From positions 1 to 21,426 of the forward strand of contig VAZT01000008.1 in NCBI GenBank assembly GCA_005884825.1: a stretch of DNA of 21,426 bases, written 5' to 3'. Position numbers and translations under genes: made by a program. This DNA is from Alphaproteobacteria bacterium (GTDB taxonomy: Bacteria; Pseudomonadota; Alphaproteobacteria; ATCC43930; CGMCC-115725). The notes under the pieces were generated by a model that was given only the letters and a program-made list of their open reading frames with translations, was not told where the DNA came from and ran no database searches. Positions 1 through 6,039 of this stretch are shown here, piece by piece. The stretch's first letter is position 1; each line of letters begins with the position of its first letter.

Positions 1-120
1 AGTCGCTACGCCATTTGCGATTGCTGCCGGTGCATGAACCGGGACGAGGTTGCCCGCAATGTCAATCTGCGTCGAAATTGATTGTGTCGTAGTATTGGCG
101 TCTTTGACGAGCAGCGTCAA
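1..120 (-). CDS. Phage-type hypothetical protein, N-terminal 40 codons only
   Basis: The frame opens with a TTG at 120-118 and runs off the left edge of the window. The visible residues begin LTLLVKDANTTTQSISTQ (first residue read as Met) and continue with a polar stretch ending in an Ala/Val-rich segment. An AAGGAG at 133-128 lies 7 bases before the TTG, so the start is well supported although the codon is rare. I recall similar openings (short hydrophobic strand, VKD, then Thr/Ser/Gln-rich) in small phage or prophage proteins of unknown function, but no function can be assigned. It follows the terminase by 38 bases and is probably in the same transcript. In gene transfer agents and many tailed phages a portal gene follows the large terminase. 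These residues do not look like a portal N-terminus. Confidence 0.6.
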   Translation of the reverse strand, partial: MTLLVKDANTTTQSISTQIDIAGNLVPVHAPAAIANGVAT

Positions 121-127
121 TGATCGG

Positions 128-133
128 CTCCTT
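128..133 (-). promoter_or_regulatory. Shine-Dalgarno site deciding a TTG start
   Basis: On the minus strand the sequence reads AAGGAG, then a 7-base spacer, then TTG. It is one of the strongest ribosome-binding sites in the window, and it is the reason for choosing the TTG at 120-118 as the start of the partial phage-type gene. Confidence 0.6.
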
Positions 134-158
134 CCCGGTAATGATTGGCGAAGCGCCT

Positions 159-1529
159 TTAAGAATCGCGTTTCCCAATACCAGCCAGTTGACCACTAAG
201 CTGGCGATACACCTCGTAAATCCCCTCTGCGGGCATCGCGTCGACCAGGAGATCGGTCAATGCCCAAACCAGCGCATCTACCCGATCCGGAGAGTAACCG
301 GCCGAACGGGTCAAAACGTTGCCGTGCGCATCGGCGGTAAAGGCGCACATCTGATCCTCCAGCTCCGGGAACACTCCCAAATGGTGCACCCGGCCTTGCT
401 CGTAGAGCGCCGCAATCGGTTCTGCGCGAGTTACCTTTCCCCGGGAAGCACGAACGGCAGAGAAGGGCGCGTTTGGCTCGATCACTCGCAACGTCGCTTC
501 GACCATGTCGCCGCCATTGTTTACCTCGGCTACAATTCGATCGGCCCTGTGCGCGCGATAAGCCGAAACAGCAGTCTTGGCCCATTCCGTCGGCTGATAG
601 CGACCCGAGGCGTCAGCGAGTACCCAACCTCGTCCGCCGGCATCCTTGCCGGCGACAATAATGCCGGTTTCATCAGCCCGCTCAGTCGAGCTCGCCGCTG
701 GATCGATCGCGACAACTACTCTTGTTAGCGGCGGAGCTGCGCGGACGCGCAATCCTTCCAACATGCCGCGGTTCCACAAGGCACCTGGAACATCTTCGAG
801 GAGCTCAGCTTCGAGCTCCTGGCGGCCGAGACGAGTCCCTTGATATTTCCGAATTATCTGTCCGAAGAACGCCGAGGCGAGATTGGCGCGGTTCTCGTAA
901 GTGGTCCCCCGAGTAACAATCACCGTCGGATCGGCGATCAGCCCACGAATGAGCGACGTCGTCCGAGGCGTCGTCGTCACCACGACGCGCGGATCACCTC
1001 CTAAGCGCAGGCCGAACATGAGCATGTCCCAGGCCTCCGGGTGGCGCCAACTGGCAAGCTCGTCGCACCACGCCGCATCGTGCTGCGGCCCGCGAAGGCG
1101 CTCGGGTTCGTCGGCACTGAAAAGCGTGGCAATGGCTCCATTCGGCCAAGTCAAACGCCGCTTCGACGGCTCATACCGCGGCCGCTCCCAAGGTGGCGAG
1201 ATAGCCAGGATGCCGCTTTCTCCTTCGACCATGACATCGCGGGCATCGCCGGCTGTCGGCGCTACGAGCGCAAGTCGATGTGCGGTTCGCGCAGTGACCC
1301 GAGCGCGGATCATTTCTGCGCCCGTTCGCGTCTTGCCGAAGCCGCGGCCCGCCAGCACGAGCCAAACCCGCCACTCTCCATTCGGCGGCGACTGATTGGG
1401 CCGGGCCCAGAAGGTCCACTCGTAGAGCAACGCCCGCGCTTCTGCGGGGGTCAGAGCGGCGATGAGGTCGCTCCTAGGCAACTCCGCTCCCGAGCCAAGC
1501 GAAGTGGCGTGCAAGCGCCTCGCGCGCAT
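159..1529 (-). CDS. terL: Phage/GTA-type terminase large subunit (packaging ATPase-nuclease)
   Basis: The 456-residue protein is a complete large terminase of the type in alphaproteobacterial gene transfer agents and related prophages. It would drive DNA into a procapsid with an N-terminal ATPase and cut it with a C-terminal RNase H-like nuclease. Visible motifs: Walker A GRGFGKT (61-67), Walker B plus catalytic Glu AWCDE (153-157), the coupling motif TTTPR (185-189), and nuclease acids Asp276 (VAIDPA), Glu335 (VAEVNNGG) and Asp415/Asp418 (SPDRVDALVW). Length is normal for the family and no motif is missing, so it may be active. The ATG at 1529 follows an AAAGG with no spacer, so the true start could be a little downstream, for example the TTG at codon 17 after GGAG. 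No small terminase gene is recognisable upstream. The nearest gene there is the DUF6456 protein, 221 bases away. Confidence 0.92.
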   Translation of the reverse strand: MRARRLHATSLGSGAELPRSDLIAALTPAEARALLYEWTFWARPNQSPPNGEWRVWLVLAGRGFGKTRTGAEMIRARVTARTAHRLALVAPTAGDARDVMVEGESGILAISPPWERPRYEPSKRRLTWPNGAIATLFSADEPERLRGPQHDAAWCDELASWRHPEAWDMLMFGLRLGGDPRVVVTTTPRTTSLIRGLIADPTVIVTRGTTYENRANLASAFFGQIIRKYQGTRLGRQELEAELLEDVPGALWNRGMLEGLRVRAAPPLTRVVVAIDPAASSTERADETGIIVAGKDAGGRGWVLADASGRYQPTEWAKTAVSAYRAHRADRIVAEVNNGGDMVEATLRVIEPNAPFSAVRASRGKVTRAEPIAALYEQGRVHHLGVFPELEDQMCAFTADAHGNVLTRSAGYSPDRVDALVWALTDLLVDAMPAEGIYEVYRQLSGQLAGIGKRDS

Positions 1530-1580
1530 CCTTTAGAAATCCTTTTGTATTTGCCTTTAAGGCGTCGCGCTGATGGCGAA

Positions 1581-1596
1581 CGCCGGGATGCCGGCG
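1581..1596. repeat. Short perfect hairpin in the gap upstream of the terminase
   Basis: CGCCGG-GATG-CCGGCG is a perfect 6-bp stem with a 4-base loop. It lies in the 221-base gap (1530-1750) between the DUF6456 gene and the terminase. There is no T-run on either side, so a classical intrinsic terminator is unlikely; a pause, a processing site or chance are alternatives. Nothing else in the gap looks like a gene, because the open minus-strand frames there are low-complexity and off-frame. Confidence 0.25.
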
Positions 1597-1750
1597 ATTG
1601 CCCGAGGACTGAACTCTGGTGTGGCTCTTTTACAGGAGAGCACCGGCTCGGGCCGCCGGAAGCGGTCAAATCCGGACGGGGCCGATACGGAGTTCCGGCC
1701 ACCACCAGCACCTGCGCACCCGACCCGCGGGGGGTGCGGTGCTGTCGCCG

Positions 1751-2317
1751 TCAGGCGTCTACAGCAAAATGCGCCTCGAGCGTACCCAATGAGGCAATCA
1801 GGATGCCGGAAGCCGCCTCCTGGCTCACGCGCCGCCCGTTCCAGCCCTGTTCGAGCGCCCACTCCTTCAACGATTGCTGCCATCCGATCACGTGCCATAC
1901 ACACGAACCGCCGGCTGAGCCCAGGCCGCCAACCGCAAGGGTGGCACGCCAAACCCTCCTGCGCGCATTCTCGATTCGGGACCCTGGTTCCTCCACCGGT
2001 CTAAAGCCGCTCCGGCTACCAATTTTCGGGCGGGATAGGTCAAAGGCCCTCAAGGGGTCGAGTTGCGCGACGGCAAAACAATCTCGGAAATCCTCTCCGG
2101 CTTGCCGCATTCCCGCGGTGATCGAGCCGCGTCTTTCCATGACCGCGAGCGTGTCGACAAAGCGATAGGGTCGGGCAGGTCGGCCCGAACTATCGCTGAT
2201 CGTCCGTTCTAAGCGCTCGACAATGCCATGGTTGCTCCGCTCCGGGGTCGGCATAGTATCGGCAATTTCCCGGGCTGGCGGCCCATGCCGAGAATGCCGA
2301 GAGTGTTTCTGCGTCAT
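1751..2317 (-). CDS. DUF6456 domain protein
   Basis: The 188-residue protein matches, from memory, the DUF6456 family common in Hyphomicrobiales. Signature stretches are GEDFRDCFAVAQLDPLRA in the middle and, near the C-terminus, GSCVWHVIGWQQSLKEWA followed by GWNGRRVSQEAASGIL. The last stretch (VSQEAASGILIASLGTLEAHF) looks helical and HTH-like. The biochemical function is unknown to me. The ATG at 2317 is preferred because GGAGG (2326-2322) sits 4 bases before it; an upstream in-frame TTG at 2332 has no such site. The gene begins 31 bases after the 100-residue Cys/His protein ends and precedes the terminase. A DNA-binding helper of packaging or replication is conceivable from this position, but that is inference only. 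Confidence 0.8.
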   Translation of the reverse strand: MTQKHSRHSRHGPPAREIADTMPTPERSNHGIVERLERTISDSSGRPARPYRFVDTLAVMERRGSITAGMRQAGEDFRDCFAVAQLDPLRAFDLSRPKIGSRSGFRPVEEPGSRIENARRRVWRATLAVGGLGSAGGSCVWHVIGWQQSLKEWALEQGWNGRRVSQEAASGILIASLGTLEAHFAVDA

Positions 2318-2348
2318 CCGCCCTCCGAACAAAACGTGAACAATATCG

Positions 2349-2651
2349 TCAAAAAACTTCGCGGACAGCCTGCTCCAGCCGCTTTAGGAACTGTCGAGTG
2401 GGCTCGGCACGCTGTCGCGCGCGACGGCCGCCGACAGCGCTTGCGAGGGCTTCGACTTCGCGCAGTCTATCGCTTTCAGCCTTGCTTCCGCCCACGATGT
2501 GGCAAAGCAAATGATGATGTGGACAATAAGACGAGGACGGCCGCAGCGTGGCTCCGCAAGGACGGCGACCGCCCGATTCGTCGACTATATAGGCGCAACC
2601 GCCATCCTTCTCTGAATCTTCAAACCCAGGATACGAAAGAAGCTTTGTCAT
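2349..2651 (-). CDS. Small Cys/His-rich protein, GcrA-like zinc-cluster pattern
   Basis: The 100-residue protein has a candidate metal site made of Cys19, Cys32, Cys43 and His46 (C-x12-C-x10-C-x2-H), with more His and Cys residues at 45, 47, 50 and 51. The spacing and the CGATLRPSSSYCPHH context recall the C-terminal cluster of GcrA, the alphaproteobacterial cell-cycle transcription factor, but the N-terminal GcrA helix-turn-helix is absent. The second half (58-100) is basic and predicted helical, with RRARQRAEPTRQFLKRLEQ. It is the first gene of the minus-strand module, 44 bases downstream of the -10 of the best promoter in the window. The ATG at 2651 has only a weak ribosome site. Nucleic-acid binding is plausible; the exact function is unknown. 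Confidence 0.7.
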   Translation of the reverse strand: MTKLLSYPGFEDSEKDGGCAYIVDESGGRRPCGATLRPSSSYCPHHHLLCHIVGGSKAESDRLREVEALASAVGGRRARQRAEPTRQFLKRLEQAVREVF

Positions 2652-2670
2652 ATTCGTTCGACTTGATCAA

Positions 2671-2699
2671 TTGGCTTGTCAGTAATGCACCGGTATGTT
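2671..2699 (+). promoter_or_regulatory. Possible promoter of the S24 repressor
   Basis: On the plus strand TTGGCT (2671-2676), a 17-base spacer and TATGTT (2694-2699) make a moderate sigma-70-like promoter reading into the repressor gene, about 50 bases before its ATG. It overlaps the -10 of the opposing promoter, so the two could interfere with each other. Each box matches consensus at only four of six positions. Confidence 0.35.
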
Positions 2700-2723
2700 A
2701 GGCATTCGTTGTTAGCCTGTCAA
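2695..2723 (-). promoter_or_regulatory. Strong sigma-70-type promoter of the phage-like minus-strand module
   Basis: On the minus strand the sequence has a perfect -35 TTGACA (2723-2718), an exact 17-base spacer and a -10 TAACAT (2700-2695). Transcription would start near 2688, about 37 bases before the ATG of the 100-residue Cys/His protein, and could continue through DUF6456 and the terminase. The position opposite a repressor gene is typical of phage early control regions. Confidence 0.6.
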
Positions 2724-2726
2724 CAA
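2709..2726. promoter_or_regulatory. Candidate repressor operator overlapping the -35 box
   Basis: TTGTT (2709-2713), 8 bases, AACAA (2722-2726) is an inverted repeat lying over the -35 hexamer of the minus-strand promoter and 23 bases before the repressor ATG. A dimeric repressor made by the adjacent gene could bind here and block the promoter. The half-sites are short, and no second copy was found in the gap. Confidence 0.35.
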
Positions 2727-2749
2727 CAGCAAATTGTGAAGGACGCATT

Positions 2750-3439
2750 ATGGACGGTTCCTGGTTCAGCCAAGCCCTGGCGCGGGTCGGTGCATCCCAA
2801 GCGGATCTCGCTCGCCATCTCCGTCTTGCCCCATCGGCCGTATCCCGCATGCTCAAGGGAGATCGTCAGATGAAGCCGCTGGAGGTCGTGCATCTCGCGG
2901 CTTTCCTTCGTGTGCCAGAGGACGAGGTCTTGCGGCATGCAGTCGATACCACAGCCAGTCCACCGGCAGGCGAGACCCCACGGCCCGGACGAGGCCGCCC
3001 ACCATCTGCCGGGTCCACTACACCCGCCGCTTCGCCGCCGCGCCCCCTCCATGAGCCGGATCGGATACCAATCCGCAGTGGTGCGCGGGGGGGGACCGAC
3101 CAGGAGATGTTCCTTGAAGATGGCCCGATCGGATACACGCCGCGGCCAGCCAACTTGAGCGGCGTGCGCTCGGCTTACGCCATCTACATGGTCGGCGACA
3201 GCATGGAACCACGCTATGAGCCGGGGTGGTTATTGCACGTGAACCCGTTCAAGCCACCGATCCGCGGCCGGGACGTGGTCGTATATAAAGAGGGACAGGC
3301 GGTTTTGATAAAGCAGTTCGTGGGCTGGGAAGGGGACGAGCTTGTTCTGCGCCAGTTGAACCCTGCGGCCACACTGAGGATTCCACGCGAGGAGGTCCGA
3401 GAATGCCACCTAGTCGTCGGCTCCGATCAGGAAGGTTGA
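2750..3439 (+). CDS. HTH-S24 peptidase family repressor (CI/LexA-like)
   Basis: The 229-residue protein has an N-terminal helix-turn-helix (about 5-55, core SQADLARHLRLAPSAVSRML), a Pro/Arg-rich linker (70-105) and a C-terminal S24 peptidase domain. The catalytic pair is Ser151 in VGDSMEPR and Lys188 in LIKQF, so self-cleavage after DNA damage is possible in principle. I see no clear Ala-Gly or Cys-Gly cleavage site in the linker, which leaves inducibility open. The ATG at 2750 has AAGGA (2739-2743) 6 bases before it. It is the only plus-strand gene I accept in the window. It is divergent from the Cys/His-DUF6456-terminase run and converges with the DUF4167 gene, leaving 70 bases without a clear terminator. 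It probably represses the phage-like module and possibly itself. Confidence 0.9.
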   Translation: MDGSWFSQALARVGASQADLARHLRLAPSAVSRMLKGDRQMKPLEVVHLAAFLRVPEDEVLRHAVDTTASPPAGETPRPGRGRPPSAGSTTPAASPPRPLHEPDRIPIRSGARGGTDQEMFLEDGPIGYTPRPANLSGVRSAYAIYMVGDSMEPRYEPGWLLHVNPFKPPIRGRDVVVYKEGQAVLIKQFVGWEGDELVLRQLNPAATLRIPREEVRECHLVVGSDQEG

Positions 3440-3509
3440 AGCACCGGGCAGTCTGCTTCCTGCGCCCCTACGCCCTTTCCAGCTTCGCCAGAAACCGTTC
3501 TCACCCTGC

Positions 3510-3920
3510 TCAGAACCCAGGCGGCTGATCATCCGACAGCTGGTGAGGCCGGGATTGCGCCAAATTTTCTTCTGGCTCCTGGCGTTCTCCCTCGGTGCCG
3601 CCCAACTCGAGATCCGCCGGAGTGGTCGGGCGCGGTGGTGCTCCGCCCGGAGAATTGGCCTCGCCGTTCGCATTCATAACGCGGAAATAGTGCTCCGCGT
3701 GCTGATACAGATTTTCCGCTGCGATCCGGTCTCCGCTCGCCGCCGCCTCACGTGCGAGCGCGACATAGCGTTCGAAGACTTGGTACGCGTTGCCCCGGAT
3801 CTTGATGTTCGGACCGTTGCTGTCAAAAGTTTGGATCCGATGAGGCATTCGCGGACGGTTGTGGTGTTGGTTATTCCCGTTGTTGCGGCCGCGCGAGCGT
3901 TTGTTTGGACCTGGTCTCAT
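3510..3920 (-). CDS. DUF4167 domain protein
   Basis: The 136-residue protein starts with an Arg/Asn/His-rich low-complexity tail (1-30, including GRNNGNNQHHN) and then has the DUF4167 core: FDSNGPNIKIRGNAYQVFER, then AREAAASGDRIAAENLYQHAEHYFRV (about 33-84). The rest is acidic and Pro/Gln-rich. Members lie next to prmC in many Hyphomicrobiales. The basic, disordered N-terminus suggests nucleic-acid binding, but no function is established to my knowledge. The C-terminal tail seems shorter than in the relatives I recall. It lies 131 bases downstream of prmC on the same strand. In related genomes clpB often follows; here the phage-like module takes that place. Confidence 0.9.
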   Translation of the reverse strand: MRPGPNKRSRGRNNGNNQHHNRPRMPHRIQTFDSNGPNIKIRGNAYQVFERYVALAREAAASGDRIAAENLYQHAEHYFRVMNANGEANSPGGAPPRPTTPADLELGGTEGERQEPEENLAQSRPHQLSDDQPPGF

Positions 3921-4008
3921 GACGCCTGTCTAATTGCGGTGGACATTATCGGATCTTTGTCCGGCAGGAGCATTCCCCTAGCCCCTCTCGGGTGTTTGAG
4001 GTGGGTAT

Positions 4009-4028
4009 TGCCGCTTTGTACCGCGGCA
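4009..4028. repeat. Inverted repeat between prmC and the DUF4167 gene
   Basis: TGCCGC (4009-4014) and GCGGCA (4023-4028) form a perfect 6-bp stem with an 8-base loop, 24 bases beyond the prmC stop. No U-rich tract follows on the minus strand, so an intrinsic terminator is not well supported. It could be a transcript-end stabilising hairpin or an operator. Confidence 0.3.
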
Positions 4029-4051
4029 CCTAGCCCCCGAGCGAGGCCAGC

Positions 4052-4963
4052 CTAGACGGGACCGCAGCGCATTCCAACCTTTTTCTGACTTCGCCTGCCT
4101 TGCAGCGCGGGACGCGCGACCACGCATCGAGCGATACCGGCAAAATCCCTCTCGATGCAGTCCACGATCAGATTGTTCGCCTTCATTATGGCGGCGACCG
4201 CGTCCTCCTGACCGACGCCGATTTCGGTGGCAAAGATCCCGTCGGGAGAAAGAAGCCTCGATGCAGCCTCGGCTACTGCCCGGTGCGACCGTAAACCATC
4301 CTCACCACCGTCGAGCGCTCGCCATGGGTCGTGACAGGCAACCTCTCGCGGCAGCAGCGCGAGCGCGTCGCTCGCGATGTAGGGCGGATTCGCGAGAATG
4401 ACATCAAACTTCCCCGACACTGCACTTGCCCAATCTCCGGCGAAGAAACGGGCGCTACCGGCAAGACCGAGGTCGACAGCGTTGCGGGCTGCAGTCCTCA
4501 CCGCGCCCTCGGCGATATCGATACCAATTCCGCTCGCCGCCGGAAGCTCGGCAAGGAGCGCGAGCAAGAGGCAGCCCGTACCGGTGCCGAGATCGAGTAC
4601 CCGGCGGGCCGCGCTTCGATCGGGCTCCCGTCTCAGCACGGCCTCGATCACCGTCTCCGTCTCGGGCCGAGGGTCGAGAGTGTCGGCCGACAGACTGAAC
4701 TCCAACCCCCAGAACTCGCGTCTTTCGAAGATGCGGCTTAGAGGCTCACCGGCGACCATACGATGCAACAATGCCCGCACCCGTCCGATCTGCTGTTCGT
4801 CTAAGGCCCGCTCGGGGTATCCAAAGAGATCAGGGGGCGGTACCGCGAGAGCTCCGGAAACCAATCGGCGGGCCTGCCGCCGGGGATTCGCGACACCAGC
4901 CGCCGATAATGCTGCCGCAGCTTCGGCAACAAGCCAGCCACACGTCCCGTCAGCCTGTTTCAA
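4052..4963 (-). CDS. prmC: Peptide chain release factor N5-glutamine methyltransferase
   Basis: PrmC methylates the Gln of the GGQ motif in release factors RF1 and RF2 using S-adenosylmethionine, which speeds peptide release. The 303-residue protein has an N-terminal helical RF-binding domain (about 1-95) with GEPLSRIFERREFWGLEF, the RPETET segment (99-104), SAM-binding DLGTGTGCL (124-132) and the catalytic NPPY (192-195). Everything expected is present. The start is a TTG at 4963-4961, overlapping the end of prfA by 14 bases, with GAGG about 9 bases upstream; a TTG start and the overlap suggest translational coupling. Its substrate, RF1, is made by the gene just upstream, the usual bacterial pairing. 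The last ~20 residues (QGRRSQKKVGMRCGPV region) are a basic extension without recognisable motifs. Confidence 0.96.
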   Translation of the reverse strand: MKQADGTCGWLVAEAAAALSAAGVANPRRQARRLVSGALAVPPPDLFGYPERALDEQQIGRVRALLHRMVAGEPLSRIFERREFWGLEFSLSADTLDPRPETETVIEAVLRREPDRSAARRVLDLGTGTGCLLLALLAELPAASGIGIDIAEGAVRTAARNAVDLGLAGSARFFAGDWASAVSGKFDVILANPPYIASDALALLPREVACHDPWRALDGGEDGLRSHRAVAEAASRLLSPDGIFATEIGVGQEDAVAAIMKANNLIVDCIERDFAGIARCVVARPALQGRRSQKKVGMRCGPV

Positions 4964-6032
4964 CAGCAGCCAACCTCGCGGCCTGGTCCTCGGCCAGAAT
5001 TGCGTCGATGATCTCGTCCAACGCCTCCCCGCTCATCACCTTTTCTATTTTGTAAAGCGTGAGGTTGATGCGGTGGTCGGTAACTCGCCCCTGCGGAAAA
5101 TTATAGGTCCGGATCCGCTCCGATCGGTCGCCGGTGCCGACTTGGCTCTTCCGCTCGGCAGCGCGCGCGCTGTCGCGCGTCCTCCGTTCCATGTCGTAGA
5201 GGCGCGAGCGAAGCACCTTCAGCGCCTTCGCCTTGTTCTTGTGCTGCGATTTCTCGTCCTGCTGGATTACTACCAGTCCCGTCGGGATATGGGTGATCCG
5301 CACCGCGCTATCTGTCGTATTCACCGATTGACCGCCAGGTCCGCTCGCGCGGAAGACATCGATGCGCAATTCCCTCTCGTCGATCCGGATATCGACGTCC
5401 TCCGCCTCGGGAAGCACGGCGACTGTTGCGGCGGAGGTGTGAATGCGGCCGGCCGCCTCGGTTTCAGGCACGCGTTGGACGCGGTGTACCCCCGATTCGA
5501 ATTTGAGCCTGGCGAAAACGTCCCGGCCGCTGATCGAGGCGGTCGCCTCTTTAAATCCGCCGAGACCGGTTTCCGAGAGGTCAAGAATCTCGAAACGCCA
5601 CCCTCGCAATGCGGCATATTTTTGGTACATGCGAAAGAGTTCCGCCGCGAACAATGCCGCCTCGTCGCCTCCTGTCCCCGCGCGGACCTCGAGGACGGCA
5701 TTACGCCCGTCATCGGCATCCTTCGGCAAGAGTGCCAGCTTGACCCGCTGTTCCAGCGCAGGAAGCCGCTCGCGCAACGCGCGAAGTTCGTCCTCGGCAA
5801 GCGCTTTCAGCTCCGCATCTTCACTAGATTGGGCGAGATCCGTGAGGGAGGCAAACTCGTCGCGGGCGCGGCGGAGCGCGTCGATCCCGTCGACGATCGG
5901 GGTCAGCTCGCTATATTCTTTCGACGATTTTGCGAAATCGGCGCCCGCGAGACCCGTGCCGGCCAGCGCATCGCGCAGCTCCGCGTAGCGACGGAGGAGT
6001 TGATCTAAATGCTCCTCGAGAGATGCTCCCAT
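4950..6032 (-). CDS. prfA: Peptide chain release factor 1
   Basis: RF1 reads UAA and UAG stop codons in the ribosomal A site and triggers peptide release. Taking the ATG at 6032 (MGASLEEHL) gives 360 residues, the same length as in E. coli. The frame is open for another 96 bases upstream, but that part lies inside hisS and does not resemble RF1. Motifs: the tripeptide anticodon PET (189-191; PxT class) in VHRVQRVPETEAAGRIHTS, and GGQ at 233-235 in RASGPGGQSVNTTDSAVR, where the Gln is the PrmC target. The coiled N-terminal domain spans about 1-100. It starts 7 bases after the hisS stop and overlaps prmC by 14 bases, so it should be co-transcribed with both. The damaged hisS upstream could expose it to polar effects unless it has its own promoter. 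Confidence 0.96.
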   Translation of the reverse strand: MGASLEEHLDQLLRRYAELRDALAGTGLAGADFAKSSKEYSELTPIVDGIDALRRARDEFASLTDLAQSSEDAELKALAEDELRALRERLPALEQRVKLALLPKDADDGRNAVLEVRAGTGGDEAALFAAELFRMYQKYAALRGWRFEILDLSETGLGGFKEATASISGRDVFARLKFESGVHRVQRVPETEAAGRIHTSAATVAVLPEAEDVDIRIDERELRIDVFRASGPGGQSVNTTDSAVRITHIPTGLVVIQQDEKSQHKNKAKALKVLRSRLYDMERRTRDSARAAERKSQVGTGDRSERIRTYNFPQGRVTDHRINLTLYKIEKVMSGEALDEIIDAILAEDQAARLAAVETG

Positions 6033-6039
6033 AACGCGC

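Noticed and set aside
1451..1952. Minus-strand open frames in and around the terminase-DUF6456 gap as a small terminase
   Set aside because: They overlap real genes out of frame, have no HTH and no convincing ribosome site.
1041..2168. 375-codon open plus-strand frame opposite terminase and DUF6456
   Set aside because: It is antisense to recognisable genes, spans their intergenic gap and has low-complexity composition without motifs.
4398..6008. 536-codon open plus-strand frame opposite prfA and prmC
   Set aside because: It is antisense to two unmistakable conserved genes, with Arg/Pro-rich composition typical of GC-rich shadow frames and no recognisable domain.
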